DNA of 64,000 nucleotides from an uncultured Kordiimonas sp. (GTDB lineage: Bacteria > Pseudomonadota > Alphaproteobacteria > Sphingomonadales > Kordiimonadaceae). The notes beneath the pieces were generated by a model. That model worked only from the letters and a program-made list of their open reading frames with translations. It was not told the origin of the DNA and searched no databases. A program made the position numbers and the translations under genes. The stretch is from assembly GCA_947492375.1 (NCBI GenBank), contig CANLMI010000003.1, forward strand, positions 248,001 to 312,000, written 5' to 3'. Positions 51,980 through 61,938 of the stretch are shown piece by piece; positions within the stretch are counted from its first letter, which is position 1, and every line of letters starts with the position of its first letter.

Positions 51980-53386
51980 TTATATCAACGGGTTATCGTT
52001 TGTTATAGAGCGCTCTTCAGGGAAAATAACAGACGCACGCGTGCCTTTATTAGGTGCGCTTGAAATCTCAAATCTGGCGTTGTGCAGTTTGCATAATTTA
52101 TTGACAAGCGCGAGCCCAAGGCCTGTGCCGCCAGTGCTTTTTACATATGAATTCTCTGCTTGTTCAAATGGCTGCATCAATCGATCAATCTGGTCGGTTT
52201 CCATTCCGATACCATTATCGATAGCGCAAAATTGAATGCCGCTTGCCTTACTCATTTTTGCACTTAGGGTTACGGCCCCACCTTTTGGGGTAAATTTAAC
52301 AGCGTTCGATAATAGATTGATCAAAATTTGCTTCACTTTTACAGGGTCACCGCGCAAAGGAGGCAAATCATCCTTGGCTTGTAGAATAAATTCAAGGTCA
52401 GCGGTTTCGGCGAGAGGTTTGGTATATAGTGTCATTTCCTCAATGAGCGCGCTAACATCGATACTGTCTTCATACAGCTCAGATTTTCCCGCTTCGATTT
52501 TAGCAATATCTAAAATATCATTGATAAGGGATAGAAGGTGCTCGCCTGCTTCTTCTATATTTTTTGCGTAATCCTCGACTGTTTCTTCAGAAAGCTTGAT
52601 ACCGCTTGATTTCCTGAGGAGTTGTGCAAAACCAATGACAGCATTTAAGGGGGTTCTCAGTTCATGGCTCATATTGGCTACAAAATTCGATTTCGCAGCA
52701 TTGGCTTGCACAGCACTTTCTCTTGCGGCTTCGGCTGTTAGTTGTGCTTGTCTTGCTTCTTCTGCAAGGTGCCTGAATTTTTCTTCGTTTTTCTGAGATA
52801 CTTCCAACTCTGTTTCGATGGCTGTGTTGCGCCGCATTGCTTTCGCAAGTTGATAGAAAATCCATATGATGACCGCTTGGCCTGCAAGGCCAACAAGCAA
52901 TAAAATTACATCGGGGTCCAGGAAGGATCTATCACTAAAGGCAAGCGCGATAACGACAGATATGGAGCAAAAGATGATAAAATTTAGCCCGATCTTACGT
53001 GTTTTTCTTGTTTCAGCGCCAAATATTAGGGCAAGGTAATAGATGGGTAACCAGACAAAAATCAGTTCGATATTGTTATCCGGGATAACAGCGCCTTCGA
53101 TCAGGCTGAAAAAAATCATAACGCCGGCGAACAGTTTGAAAAACACCTGTAGGGGAATGAGGTGTTTAGGGCTGCTAAAGATAAACGCGATTGTCAGGGT
53201 AATACTTATGAAGGAATAAACTGGTACCAAAAAACTTTGAAGTGGCGTCATGAAATCGTGGGTCAATCCAAGGATATAATAAGCGAAAATTGCAACGCTG
53301 CTCGCAGAGGAGATAGCGATTGACATCGGTTTTGATAGATTGAACAATTTTCTATACATAAGGGGCGTTTCTAATGCCTTAAACAC
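51980..53386 (-). CDS. Orphan sensor histidine kinase with polytopic N-terminus
   Basis: 468 residues if a GTG at 53386 is used; an ATG at 53359 is equally possible, and neither has a good ribosome site. Six or so membrane segments occupy residues 20-190, with no recognised extracellular sensor. A coiled coil (AIETELEVSQKNEEKFRHLAEEARQAQ) leads to the HisKA site FVANMSHELRTPLNAVIGFAQLL, and the HATPase lobe has ILINLLSNAVKFTP (N box), DNGIGM (G1) and TGGTGLGLALVNK (G2). The kinase should autophosphorylate on the H of SHELR. There is no response regulator nearby, so its partner is elsewhere. Confidence 0.93.
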   Translation of the reverse strand: MFKALETPLMYRKLFNLSKPMSIAISSASSVAIFAYYILGLTHDFMTPLQSFLVPVYSFISITLTIAFIFSSPKHLIPLQVFFKLFAGVMIFFSLIEGAVIPDNNIELIFVWLPIYYLALIFGAETRKTRKIGLNFIIFCSISVVIALAFSDRSFLDPDVILLLVGLAGQAVIIWIFYQLAKAMRRNTAIETELEVSQKNEEKFRHLAEEARQAQLTAEAARESAVQANAAKSNFVANMSHELRTPLNAVIGFAQLLRKSSGIKLSEETVEDYAKNIEEAGEHLLSLINDILDIAKIEAGKSELYEDSIDVSALIEEMTLYTKPLAETADLEFILQAKDDLPPLRGDPVKVKQILINLLSNAVKFTPKGGAVTLSAKMSKASGIQFCAIDNGIGMETDQIDRLMQPFEQAENSYVKSTGGTGLGLALVNKLCKLHNARFEISSAPNKGTRASVIFPEERSITNDNPLI

Positions 53387-53620
53387 TTCATGGATATCAT
53401 CTATACGTATAGTTCTGTTTTATTAATCTGTGGTAAATATCAAAGAAAAACACAGCCTTAGTGCGATGTTACACCCATAACAGGTCATTGATAATCCTAT
53501 GCGATAATAAGCAGAGTGATTTTACCCTTGTATTCTATTATTTCAGAATTATATCATACTAATAACAAAAGCCCAAAGAGGCTGAATAAACGACACGATA
53601 TGATGGAATGCGAGGAAACT

Positions 53621-53752
53621 ATGACTTTTTTACAGAAATTACGCCTGAAGTTTGCCGATAATAGCACTGTTGAGCGCTCTCATAGAGCACCAGTGAAGAA
53701 GCTACAATACGGTCGCCGCAAGAATATGGCTGATTACCGCGACCAGCTATAG
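53621..53752 (+). CDS. Small basic protein, 43 residues
   Basis: The ATG at 53621 has GAGGAAAC before it (GAGG six bases upstream). The product MTFLQKLRLKFADNSTVERS ... DQL is strongly basic (R/K-rich near KKLQYGRRKNMADYRDQL) with no hydrophobic segment. The frame is open further upstream but without a site. No family recognised; nucleic-acid contact is only a guess from its charge. Divergent from the kinase, convergent with the GST. Confidence 0.5.
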   Translation: MTFLQKLRLKFADNSTVERSHRAPVKKLQYGRRKNMADYRDQL

Positions 53753-53843
53753 AACTTTATAGCTCGATATAGAATGTAACATATCAACTTTTAAGAACGC
53801 TAGTTTTTCGTGTTTCGGGCTCTATATCTCAATCTTACAATCA

Positions 53844-54506
53844 CTATGGCGCCCGTTTTATAGTGGGGAGTATTTGCTGGCCTAGCGCCTGATCTTTTGC
53901 TCTGTCACTCTCAATTAACGCTTTGATTATTGGTCGATTAAGCACCTTTGCTTTGTATAGTGTGAGGTTTTTAAAGTCAGAGGTATTCAACTGCGCTTTA
54001 TCGGCCAATATAAAAAACCAAGTAAGGTAAGCATCGGCTGCGGAAAAATGTTCGCCTAATAAAAACTCATGCGTCTCCAGATGCTGATCCAGAATTTTAA
54101 AGCGCTGTGGTGCTAGGCCGCGGATACGGTCTTTCACTTCATCTGTTGCCTCTGGGTAAAAAACAATACGAAAGATTTGTTTGTGTAGTTCGGTTGCACA
54201 AAACCCGATCCATCGTAACATTTGGAAATATGCAGGGTCGTTTGGCGCTCGCTTGAAAGCAGTGTTCTGTGACTGAGATTGAACCCACATAAGGCAGGCT
54301 GATGTTTCAGTGAGTAGTTCGCCTGATGCCAGTTTAAGCGCTGATACCTGCCCAAGTGGATTAACATCAAGTAATGAGCGACCATTCTCAAACTCTTTGG
54401 TGCGCAGACTTAGGCATTCAATGTCCAGGTCAACCCCGCCTTCCGCAGCGGTAAATCGAACCGCAAGAGAGCACGTGAGGGGCGCATGCATTAGTGTAGC
54501 AATCAT
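53844..54506 (-). CDS. Glutathione S-transferase family protein
   Basis: 220 residues, cytosolic. The N-terminal thioredoxin-like domain starts MIATLMHAPLTCSLAVRFTAA, with NPLGQVSALKLASGELLTETSACLMW as the cis-Pro and gamma-glutamyl binding segment. The all-helical C-terminal domain follows, with FLLGEHFSAADAYLTWFFILADKA (N-capping box SAADAYL). A Ser/Cys in the N-terminal helix may be catalytic. Substrate unknown; conjugation or disulfide chemistry is usual. Confidence 0.88.
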   Translation of the reverse strand: MIATLMHAPLTCSLAVRFTAAEGGVDLDIECLSLRTKEFENGRSLLDVNPLGQVSALKLASGELLTETSACLMWVQSQSQNTAFKRAPNDPAYFQMLRWIGFCATELHKQIFRIVFYPEATDEVKDRIRGLAPQRFKILDQHLETHEFLLGEHFSAADAYLTWFFILADKAQLNTSDFKNLTLYKAKVLNRPIIKALIESDRAKDQALGQQILPTIKRAP

Positions 54507-54662
54507 AACAGGATATCCATGACAGAGTTTATATGGCTGATGCTTTAATGATTGTATCCGGCTTTTGCTGAGTACGAAAGCAGCACTTTCGCATTCTTCC
54601 CTTAAATTTTATCTGATGACGCTTATATCAAGTTGATAGAATAATGAAGATGGGGATCTGAT

Positions 54663-55076
54663 ATGAATCTGGACATACTAGAGCGGCTACCAATAGAGAT
54701 ACTGATTCATTTATTTGCCGCACTTTCAGCTTTTTTTATTGGTGGCTACCAGTTATTTAGAAAAAAAGGCACTAAGCACCACAGGCACGTTGGCTGGCTT
54801 TGGTTCGTCTTGATGACCATAACGGCAGTGAGTGCCGTCTTTATTCAGGGCTTTGAAGGCTCTGGCATGCCAACTTTGTTTGGTTTTTCACCTATCCATT
54901 TGTTTGTTATTCTCACGCTGTATAGCGTGCCGAAGGCAATCATTGAAATCAGGCGCGGTAATGTGCAAGCCCATGCCAGTACAGTAAAAGGATTGTATTT
55001 CGGTGGTATGGTAATCGCGGGGCTTTTCACCTTTTTGCCCGGGCGTACTATGTGGCATATCTTTTTTGGTGGATGA
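54663..55076 (+). CDS. DUF2306-like integral membrane protein
   Basis: 137 residues with four membrane segments. The arrangement LIHLFAALSAFFIGGYQLF, KHHRHVGWLWFVLMTITAVSAVFI, PIHLFVILTLYSVPKAI, HASTVKGLYFGGMVIAGLFTFLPGR matches DUF2306 proteins. Histidines (LIH, KHHRH, PIH, AHAS) are placed as in that family and suggest heme or metal binding, which is not established. GGGGATCTGAT precedes the ATG. Confidence 0.8.
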   Translation: MNLDILERLPIEILIHLFAALSAFFIGGYQLFRKKGTKHHRHVGWLWFVLMTITAVSAVFIQGFEGSGMPTLFGFSPIHLFVILTLYSVPKAIIEIRRGNVQAHASTVKGLYFGGMVIAGLFTFLPGRTMWHIFFGG

Positions 55077-55162
55077 TTGAACCGTGCAGGCCAATTTGAT
55101 ATCGATGAATAGTAAATTTGTTTAATGGATTAATGGCAGGGCAGTAATCTCTTTGATCGTAT

Positions 55163-55193
55163 AAAAATGGCTGCCTGCGTCACAAACAGCCAT
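55163..55193 (-). terminator. Rho-independent terminator of the DUF885 gene
   Basis: On the minus strand ATGGCTG (55193-55187) pairs with CAGCCAT (55173-55167) and is followed by TTTT (the A run at 55163-55166). It is 19 bases after the DUF885 stop at 55212. Confidence 0.75.
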
Positions 55194-55211
55194 ATATTGC
55201 TATAATATTTG

Positions 55212-57101
55212 TTACCCGGCTTTTACGCCAGCAACCCATTGGTCAATACGGCGCTCCAGGATTGTGAGCGGTACACCGCCGCCGCCTAAAACGGTATCGT
55301 GGAAGCCTTTGATATCAAACTTGTCACCAAGTGCAGCTTCAGCCTTCTTGCGAAGCTCAATGATTTTCAGCATACCAATTTTATAGCTTGTTGCCTGACC
55401 CGGCAGAACCATATAACGGCGCACTTCAGAACGCGCTTGTGCTTCAGTGATCGCAGAATTTTCTTTAAAATACTCAACCGCTTGATCTTCAGTCCAACCT
55501 TTTGAGTGGAGGCCTGTATCAAGGACGAGGCGAATGGCACGCCAGATTTCAGAGCCTAAACGCCCGAACTCTGAATAAGGGTCAGCATAGGTGCCTTCCA
55601 TTTCTTTGGCGAGTAACTCGGAATAAAGACCCCAGCCCTCTGCATAGGCTGTGAAATTAGCCTGCGTTCTAAATGTTGGAACACCCTTAAGTTCCTGTGC
55701 AATTGCGATCTGCATATGGTGTCCGGGCAGGCCTTCGTGATAGGCAATCACTTCCAGTTCGCGCTTTGGCATGGCTGTCATGTCAGATAGATGGGCATAA
55801 TAAACACCAGGGCGGGAGCCGTCTGGTGTGCTCGGGAAATAATGCTGTGCAGCCCCCGGTTGCTCGCGGAATGGTTCCACGCGTTTCACAACGATATCAG
55901 CCTTCGGCAGGATGCCAAAGTAATCTGGTAATTTAGATTTGATACCCTCAATCGCAGCAGTTGCACCGTCGATATACCCTTGACGGCCTTCGTCTGTATC
56001 AGGGAAATAATAACGGCGATCTTCTTTGTTATCACGTAGTTCCTTGAAGAAGGCTTGAAGGTCGCCTTCAAAACCAACCTGTTCTTTAACCGCGATCATT
56101 TCTGATTTCAGGCGGGCAACTTCACCAAGGCCGATATCATGAATTTCATCTGCCGTTAGGTTGGTTGTTGTGTTGTTGGCTAAGCGCTCGTTATAGAAAT
56201 CTTTGCCATTTGGAAGAGCACCAACGCCCTGAGCCACGTCTGCGGCATTCACCATATCTTCTTTTTGCCATGTGATCAGCGCTTCATAAGCAGGCTGCCA
56301 GTCACTCAGGAATGCAGCTCGTGCATCTGCCAGAAATTTATCTGCCTGTGCTTGATCAATTTTTTCTGCGTCCAGTAAGGCTTTTACCTTAGCCTGTGCA
56401 TCGGCCCAGATTGAACTATCGTCGCCGTCTGTAAACGGTGCACCAGTGATAATTTTTTCTGCGCTATCAATTACAAGCTCGAACGAGAATTTGGGTGGAC
56501 GAGTGCCAGCAGCAGCATTTTCCTTTGATAGCCCGATAAGCTGGTTGATGCCGCGGCCACTTTCTTTGATGCGGCTAATATAAGCTTCCATATCCGCAGC
56601 TTCATCTACGCGGTGGAAGGCTATTAGAAGCTGAGGGAAAAACCCTTGAATTGCTGACATCTGATTAAAAACATAACCATTTTTGCGGAATCGGTCAGCG
56701 GCTTCGGCTGTTTCTGCCTGATAGGCCCAGATATCCCAAGAGGTTTTGGCATCATCGGTTAGGTTCGCATAATCGAAATTAGCTTTCATTTCTTCAACGC
56801 TCGCAAGTTTCCATGCAAGCTGCTCATCTTGTGCATCGTTGGAGAAGTTATCGATTTTATCATTATTGGTTTTGCGACCTAGAAATGTTTGTTGAATGGG
56901 GCTGAAAGCCAGCTCGGTTTCAAACTGTTTCTCGAACCACTCATTAAGGCGCGCAGTCTCGGCCTGAATTTCTTCTGCTGTCGGTGTTGCCGCCGTTTGG
57001 CTAACCGTTGCACTTTCACTTTGTTCAGTGGGTGCAGTGTTGCTTTCGCCGCATGCGACAAGCGCTGTCGATGCCATTAAGGCAATAAGAAGGTTTTTCA
57101 T
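55212..57101 (-). CDS. DUF885 family lipoprotein, putative zinc peptidase
   Basis: 629 residues with a lipoprotein signal (MKNLLIALMASTALVACGES, lipidated Cys17). DUF885 proteins (about 550-600 residues) resemble M32/M3-like metallopeptidases. The metal site is in VIAYHEGLPGHHMQIAIAQEL, followed by FTAYAEGWGLYSELLAKEM and a C-terminal RRYMVLPGQATSYKIG. This suggests a periplasmic, membrane-bound metallopeptidase of uncertain specificity. It adds to the peptidase set of the region and ends at its own terminator. Confidence 0.88.
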   Translation of the reverse strand: MKNLLIALMASTALVACGESNTAPTEQSESATVSQTAATPTAEEIQAETARLNEWFEKQFETELAFSPIQQTFLGRKTNNDKIDNFSNDAQDEQLAWKLASVEEMKANFDYANLTDDAKTSWDIWAYQAETAEAADRFRKNGYVFNQMSAIQGFFPQLLIAFHRVDEAADMEAYISRIKESGRGINQLIGLSKENAAAGTRPPKFSFELVIDSAEKIITGAPFTDGDDSSIWADAQAKVKALLDAEKIDQAQADKFLADARAAFLSDWQPAYEALITWQKEDMVNAADVAQGVGALPNGKDFYNERLANNTTTNLTADEIHDIGLGEVARLKSEMIAVKEQVGFEGDLQAFFKELRDNKEDRRYYFPDTDEGRQGYIDGATAAIEGIKSKLPDYFGILPKADIVVKRVEPFREQPGAAQHYFPSTPDGSRPGVYYAHLSDMTAMPKRELEVIAYHEGLPGHHMQIAIAQELKGVPTFRTQANFTAYAEGWGLYSELLAKEMEGTYADPYSEFGRLGSEIWRAIRLVLDTGLHSKGWTEDQAVEYFKENSAITEAQARSEVRRYMVLPGQATSYKIGMLKIIELRKKAEAALGDKFDIKGFHDTVLGGGGVPLTILERRIDQWVAGVKAG

Positions 57102-57217
57102 GGATATATTTCCCCGCTTTTATTGTTTAACACTGATATTTAAAACTAGTCGGTAGTTTGCTGAAAAGCTTACAGCTGTCAATGGCTGTGGGTGCCTTGA
57201 TAATGGTTTTATGGAAT

Positions 57218-58360
57218 TTATTGGCTTTTTTTGATAAAAGAACGGTCAATTTCGTCTATTGAGCGCGCACCGAGTAGTGCCATATCACGCCTGAGTGCTG
57301 TTTTAAGGATATCAAGGGCTTTGTTCACGCCAGTTTCACCGCCTGCGGCAAGGCCAAATAAATAGGGCCTTGCAAAGCTGATAGCTTTGGCGCCCAGTGC
57401 CAATGCTTTCAATATATCTGTACCTCTACGAACGCCGCCGTCCAGGATAATTTCTGCATCACCTGCAACAGTTTGAACAATTTCGTCCAATACTTCAATC
57501 GGTGCTGGTGAGTGATCAAGCTGTCGCCCGCCGTGGTTGGAAATAGTGATGGCATTAAATCCGATATTTGCCGCACGGCGGGCGTCATCTTTGCGCACAA
57601 TGCCCTTGATAACCGCAGGGCCGTTCCATTCGCCGAGTAGCCATTCAGCATCATCCCACGTAAAGCCTGCATGAAGTTGTTGGCCAATAAATTCTGCAAG
57701 ACTTATAGCACCGAGGTCAGCTTTGATATTGGCATAGCGGATTGGCTCTGATGTTAGGTAATCCCATATCCATGCCGGGCTTTTTATTGCTTCCCATATT
57801 TGATTGAGGCCGATTGTTGGTGGAATAGTAAAGCCGTTTTTAGGGTCGCGTTCGCGGTTGCCGTGCACGGGTAAATCAACGGTTAGAATAAGGGCCTTAT
57901 ATCCCGCGGCTTTTGCCCGTGTAATCATTTCTTTTACGAGTGTGCGATCCTTCCAAACGTAAAGTTGGAACCATTTTGGCCCTGACGTAAGGTTTGCAAT
58001 ATCTTCAATTGAGACGCTTGATAGTGTGGAGAGAGAATAGATTGTGCCCATATTATCGGCAGCTTTTGCAACAGCGCGTTCGCCCTCAGTATGAAATAAA
58101 CGATTGCCGGCAGAAGGCGAGCAGAAAAATGGCACATCTATTTTGGTGCCAAGTAAGGTGGTAGATGTATCAATATTATCAACACCTGTTAGAACCTTGT
58201 AAGCGAGCCTGTATTCATCAAAAGCTGCGGAATTATGCCTTAGGGTTTTTTCGTCGTCAGCACCGCCGTCGATATAATCAAAAACCATTTTGTAGGCCCG
58301 CCTTTTGGCAATGGCTCTGATGTCACTAATATTTTGTGCTTTTTCAATAGCTCTCTTCAT
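57218..58360 (-). CDS. FMN-dependent alpha-hydroxy-acid dehydrogenase (LldD/glycolate oxidase family)
   Basis: 380 residues from the ATG at 58360 (AAGGTG upstream); a GTG at 58369 is possible. FMN-barrel landmarks: FDYIDGGADDEKTLRHN, FCSPSAGNRLFH, KWFQLYVWKDRTLVKEM, ALILTVDLPVHGNRERD, AVIKGIVRKDDARRAA and the catalytic His in TISNHGGRQLDHSPAPIEVLDEI, then LDGGVRRGTDILKALALGAKAISFARPYLFGLAAGGE. It oxidises L-lactate or another 2-hydroxy acid to the oxo acid. It lies before the BASS transporter gene on the same strand (100 bases apart). Confidence 0.92.
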   Translation of the reverse strand: MKRAIEKAQNISDIRAIAKRRAYKMVFDYIDGGADDEKTLRHNSAAFDEYRLAYKVLTGVDNIDTSTTLLGTKIDVPFFCSPSAGNRLFHTEGERAVAKAADNMGTIYSLSTLSSVSIEDIANLTSGPKWFQLYVWKDRTLVKEMITRAKAAGYKALILTVDLPVHGNRERDPKNGFTIPPTIGLNQIWEAIKSPAWIWDYLTSEPIRYANIKADLGAISLAEFIGQQLHAGFTWDDAEWLLGEWNGPAVIKGIVRKDDARRAANIGFNAITISNHGGRQLDHSPAPIEVLDEIVQTVAGDAEIILDGGVRRGTDILKALALGAKAISFARPYLFGLAAGGETGVNKALDILKTALRRDMALLGARSIDEIDRSFIKKSQ

Positions 58361-58460
58361 ATGCAGCACCTTTATTACTAGTGGTGGTTAGTATTTCCCC
58401 TTGTGAAACACCGACCTAGATAATTGTTGGTTTCGAATTTGGAACGTCTGCCGATTTTAT

Positions 58461-59336
58461 CTACTTGTTTTTTGGCATCATATAGCGTCTTGACCATAAA
58501 ATGAAGGGGATGCCTGTTAGGTAAAAGACTATCCCATATACCGCAGATGGCAAGCCATAGGCTGGAATAGCTGCGTCGGTTATCACTAATAGCGAAGCAA
58601 GTGTAATTCCAAGAGTGCTATTTTGAATACCGGTTTCCATCGCAATTGTAATGCATTCACGGGCTTGTAATTTCAGTATCCGCCCAACAAGAATACCAAG
58701 TGCGAGGAGTATAATATTCATGCCTGCAAGCAAAGGCCCTAATTTGATAAAGTTTTCGCTGAAGGTAGCCCAGTTTCCAATAAGGCTTGCTGTGATAATG
58801 ATTGCGAGTAGGGCAGTTGATAAATTAACCGCTTTTGGTTCTATTTTCCTTGAAATGTCAGGCCATTTATAGCGCACGTATATGCCAATTGATACCGGGA
58901 CCGCAGTCATCATAAACATTGTAATACCAAGGGAGGTAACATCAACATCTAAGGCCTCTGGCCCAAGAAAATATTGCCCGGCCCAGATGACCAGGAAGGG
59001 TATGGTCAGGATGGATAGAAGACTGATGATGCCCGTGAGAGTAATGGATAGGGCAACGGCACCGCCAGCTAATTTTGTCATCATATTTGATGATACGCCG
59101 CCTGGGCAAAAGGATAACAGCATAATTCCGAAAGAGAGTTCAGCCGGCAGCGCAATAAAAGTAACCAGTAAAAAAGCGACAATCGGTAGAACCAAGACCT
59201 GACAAATAGCACCAGCTAATACTGCGCGAGGATAGAGAAAAACACGTTTGAAATCATTCAACGACAGACCAATTCCAAGTGAGAACATAATGTATGCAAG
59301 TGAAAGTGGTAGTCCAATTGACAATAAATAATTCAA
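58461..59336 (-). CDS. BASS-family transporter (bile acid:sodium symporter-like)
   Basis: 291 residues with about nine or ten helices. It appears to start at TTG 59336: SD-like AAAGGA sits eight bases upstream and no ATG is near, so TTG initiation is plausible. Conserved BASS motifs: LLSFCPGGVSSNMMTKLAGGAVALSITLT and ETGIQNSTLGITLASLL. The family imports organic acids with Na+; in bacteria pantoate or 2-oxoacids are known cargos. The adjacent hydroxy-acid dehydrogenase suggests uptake of a 2-hydroxy or 2-oxo acid, which is inference. Confidence 0.88.
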   Translation of the reverse strand: MNYLLSIGLPLSLAYIMFSLGIGLSLNDFKRVFLYPRAVLAGAICQVLVLPIVAFLLVTFIALPAELSFGIMLLSFCPGGVSSNMMTKLAGGAVALSITLTGIISLLSILTIPFLVIWAGQYFLGPEALDVDVTSLGITMFMMTAVPVSIGIYVRYKWPDISRKIEPKAVNLSTALLAIIITASLIGNWATFSENFIKLGPLLAGMNIILLALGILVGRILKLQARECITIAMETGIQNSTLGITLASLLVITDAAIPAYGLPSAVYGIVFYLTGIPFILWSRRYMMPKNK

Positions 59337-59727
59337 TTACAGTCCTTTACTTACGCTGTGGCACAGATCGGCTCTGGGGCTGCTGCCGAGGTTGATTTTT
59401 TGGCCGATTTTGGTGCTAGCTCATAGGTTAATCTTAAGGGGTAAAATTAATGCATGTGATTATGTGTTTGAACAGCGTTAAAGCAATATATGTTTCTTTG
59501 CAATCGTGCTTACGTATTTTTTAGCTGGATTATTTCCAGTCTTATCAAATCGCATAATCGTAACATACAGTGATGAAAGGTAAGTGATATCAGAAACTGG
59601 ATGATAGCTTAAATTTATACGCTTTGTTTTTAAATGCTTGCAAAAGATAAAATTTGAAGTGCATGGTTCGTTCAAGTGCGCAGTTATAATCTTGTGATGC
59701 GTGCAGGGGGTTTTTGGGAGTGAGCGT
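59337..59727. other. Divergent intergenic region BASS transporter / FG-GAP gene
   Basis: 391 bases with no credible gene. A minus-strand open frame at 59478-59819 overlaps the start of the FG-GAP gene in the antisense and has no ribosome site or family match. I see no strong hairpin or repeat. Confidence 0.6.
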
Positions 59728-61281
59728 ATGCGGTTTTTGTTGTTGTGTGGATTAGGTATTGTTTCAATTATCTGCGGGGGACGAACATCGGCTGTTGCGT
59801 TACAAAAAGATGTAGCCATCAGTTTTGATCAACGGGAAATAAATTTAAGCCATGATGTTAATGGTCAGGCTTTGGCAGTTTCCATGCAAGAGGTCGGCAA
59901 AACCAACTTGGTTGTTAAAGGCCAAAATGACGATGGCAAAAGAGTATTTTCCATATTTGCTGTAGATGAGAGCGGTAATATTGCCAGTGAAGCCGATCAT
60001 CAAGTCTTGATGCCAGAGGGGGCGCTCTTCTATGATTTTGGTGCTGTGTTTGAGAAAGGCATCGAAACCCTGATGTTTTTAGATCATACTGGCATTCAGT
60101 ATTATGATCTCGAAGACAAAACGATTAAAGAGCTTGTTCAATCGCCGTCTATTTATTTGGAGGGGATTAATCCGCAGCTTCAGAACCTTGATTTTGCGCG
60201 TGATATTTCAGGTGATGAGATCGCAGATATTGTCATTCCCGGGTTTGATGGATATCGCCTTTTTAGGCGTGATGAAGCGGGTAACTTTTCTTCGCAGCTT
60301 TTGAAAATGCAGGTTGAAATGCGGATTGGAAACGCGAATCCAAGATTACCGAATGGCAATACCCCGCGCTACAGTAGGTTTCCGTCCTACAGTTTTGATA
60401 TTAATTTTGATGGTTTGAACGATTTGTTATTTTTGAAAGATCAGGAATTTCTGAGCTTTTTACAGAATGCCGATGGCACTTTTAGTGATGTTGCGGAAAT
60501 AGTACCGCTGGGCCTTGAAGTTACCGGCAATAGTTGGACTGAACAGGTTAAGGCTAATGAGAGGTATGCTGACCAGACAAACCTTGTTGAGACAAGTATT
60601 CATATTATTGAAGATTTAAACGGTGACGGCATTGTTGACGTTATGACGGAAACAGATAATGCCGCCGGAGTTTTTAACCGCCGCACGATCTATAGTATTC
60701 ATCCGGGAAGTAATGTTGACGATAGGTTGGTTTTTGATCAAACACCCTTATCAACCTTTGAAGTGAAAGGCCTGCGTTATCAAACGCGGCTTATCGATCT
60801 TGATAATGACGGTGATACTGATTTTGGTGCCGCGTCAGTGAAGATAGGAATTGGTAAGGTGATCGGGGCACTGATATCAGGGTCAACGGATGCAACACTT
60901 AGCTTTTTCAAGCACGGTGATGATGGAACTTTCTCTAAGAAACCGGTCTATACCAAAGGGGTGTCTGTCAAGTTCAACCTGTCTTCCGGTAATACATCAA
61001 TACCGTTTGTTGAACTTACCGACGTTACAGGTGACGGCCTTAAGGATTTGCTCATAAATGATGGCAAAAAAGGCATCAAAATATATCGTGGGCAAAATGA
61101 AAAACGTATTTTTGCCCGTAAAGCGGAAAAGTTCCGCGTTACGATGCCTTCAAGCGGCGATATGATCGATGTCGTTGATTTAAATGGTGACGGTGAAAGC
61201 GATCTGGTTATTCACTTTGATCGCTTGGGCACTGACGGAGTGGACAACCGGAAGCGTATGATCATTTTAATGTCGCGGTAA
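59728..61281 (+). CDS. Secreted FG-GAP/VCBS repeat protein
   Basis: 517 residues from the ATG at 59728 (GGGAG seven bases upstream). The signal peptide is MRFLLLCGLGIVSIICGGRTSAVA. Six calcium-type loops recur: DISGDEIADIVIPG, DINFDGLNDLLF, DLNGDGIVDVMTE, DLDNDGDTDFG, DVTGDGLKDLLIN and DLNGDGESDLVIH, the pattern D-x-[DN]-x-DG-x-x-D of FG-GAP repeats in a beta-propeller. Integrin-like and secreted VCBS proteins use such folds for adhesion or ligand binding. GNAT follows four bases after its stop. Confidence 0.9.
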   Translation: MRFLLLCGLGIVSIICGGRTSAVALQKDVAISFDQREINLSHDVNGQALAVSMQEVGKTNLVVKGQNDDGKRVFSIFAVDESGNIASEADHQVLMPEGALFYDFGAVFEKGIETLMFLDHTGIQYYDLEDKTIKELVQSPSIYLEGINPQLQNLDFARDISGDEIADIVIPGFDGYRLFRRDEAGNFSSQLLKMQVEMRIGNANPRLPNGNTPRYSRFPSYSFDINFDGLNDLLFLKDQEFLSFLQNADGTFSDVAEIVPLGLEVTGNSWTEQVKANERYADQTNLVETSIHIIEDLNGDGIVDVMTETDNAAGVFNRRTIYSIHPGSNVDDRLVFDQTPLSTFEVKGLRYQTRLIDLDNDGDTDFGAASVKIGIGKVIGALISGSTDATLSFFKHGDDGTFSKKPVYTKGVSVKFNLSSGNTSIPFVELTDVTGDGLKDLLINDGKKGIKIYRGQNEKRIFARKAEKFRVTMPSSGDMIDVVDLNGDGESDLVIHFDRLGTDGVDNRKRMIILMSR

Positions 61282-61285
61282 GTTT

Positions 61286-61804
61286 ATGGCGAAAGAGATT
61301 GACATTGACACATTGGAATTGCGGATACTAACCGACGCAGAGGTTTCACCCTTTCATAAATATATCAACGATTATGATGTGGTAAAGATGACTGGTTCTA
61401 TTCCCTATCCGGTTGATCAGGCTTGGGTGATAGAGCGATTTGCCTTGAAGAATGCTGCTGAAGTAGAAGGCAGTGCTGCTGATAGGGCAATTTATGCTGG
61501 CAATGAATTTATCGGTAATGCGGGTTATTTCACCAATGAAGACGGCAATATCGAAGTTGGTTATTGGATAGCCCGACCGTTTTGGGGACAAGGTATCGCA
61601 ACCAAAGTAACGGAGCTTGTTGTTAAACTTGCTCGCAGTCATGGGCATCTTGGTCCGCTTTATGCCGGGCACGCAAAAGATAACCCTGCCTCAGGCAGGG
61701 TGCTCGAAAAGGCCGGATTTATTTTTGACGGAGAAGATACATTTACCCCGGTATCGCGCGGGGAGGTGGTTTCATGCTGGCGATTGAAACTGTTACCGAA
61801 GTAA
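61286..61804 (+). CDS. GNAT-family N-acetyltransferase (RimJ/RimL-like)
   Basis: 172 residues, starting four bases after the FG-GAP stop. The RimL/RimJ-type fold is seen in ELRILTDAEVSPFHKYINDYDVVKMTGSIPYP, IEVGYWIARPFWGQGIATKVTELVVKLA (acetyl-CoA loop around QGIAT) and NPASGRVLEKAGFIFDG. Likely acetylates a protein N-terminus or a small amine. Its closeness to an exported protein is probably transcriptional coupling only. Confidence 0.88.
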   Translation: MAKEIDIDTLELRILTDAEVSPFHKYINDYDVVKMTGSIPYPVDQAWVIERFALKNAAEVEGSAADRAIYAGNEFIGNAGYFTNEDGNIEVGYWIARPFWGQGIATKVTELVVKLARSHGHLGPLYAGHAKDNPASGRVLEKAGFIFDGEDTFTPVSRGEVVSCWRLKLLPK

Positions 61805-61938
61805 AATTGAAATCTATTTTCGCCTGTGATCACCTTCCAGTGATCAGAGAGCGCAAGAGTAGTCACAGTGTTTAATTATATGTAGTATTTATGATGTATG
61901 TCATCAAGACGATAGCCAAAAACGGGAGGACGGCGACG

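Noticed and set aside
59478-59819. 113-codon minus-strand frame in the BASS / FG-GAP intergenic region
   Set aside because: Overlaps the signal peptide of the FG-GAP gene in antisense, no ribosome site, composition rich in His/Thr/Lys without a plausible domain.
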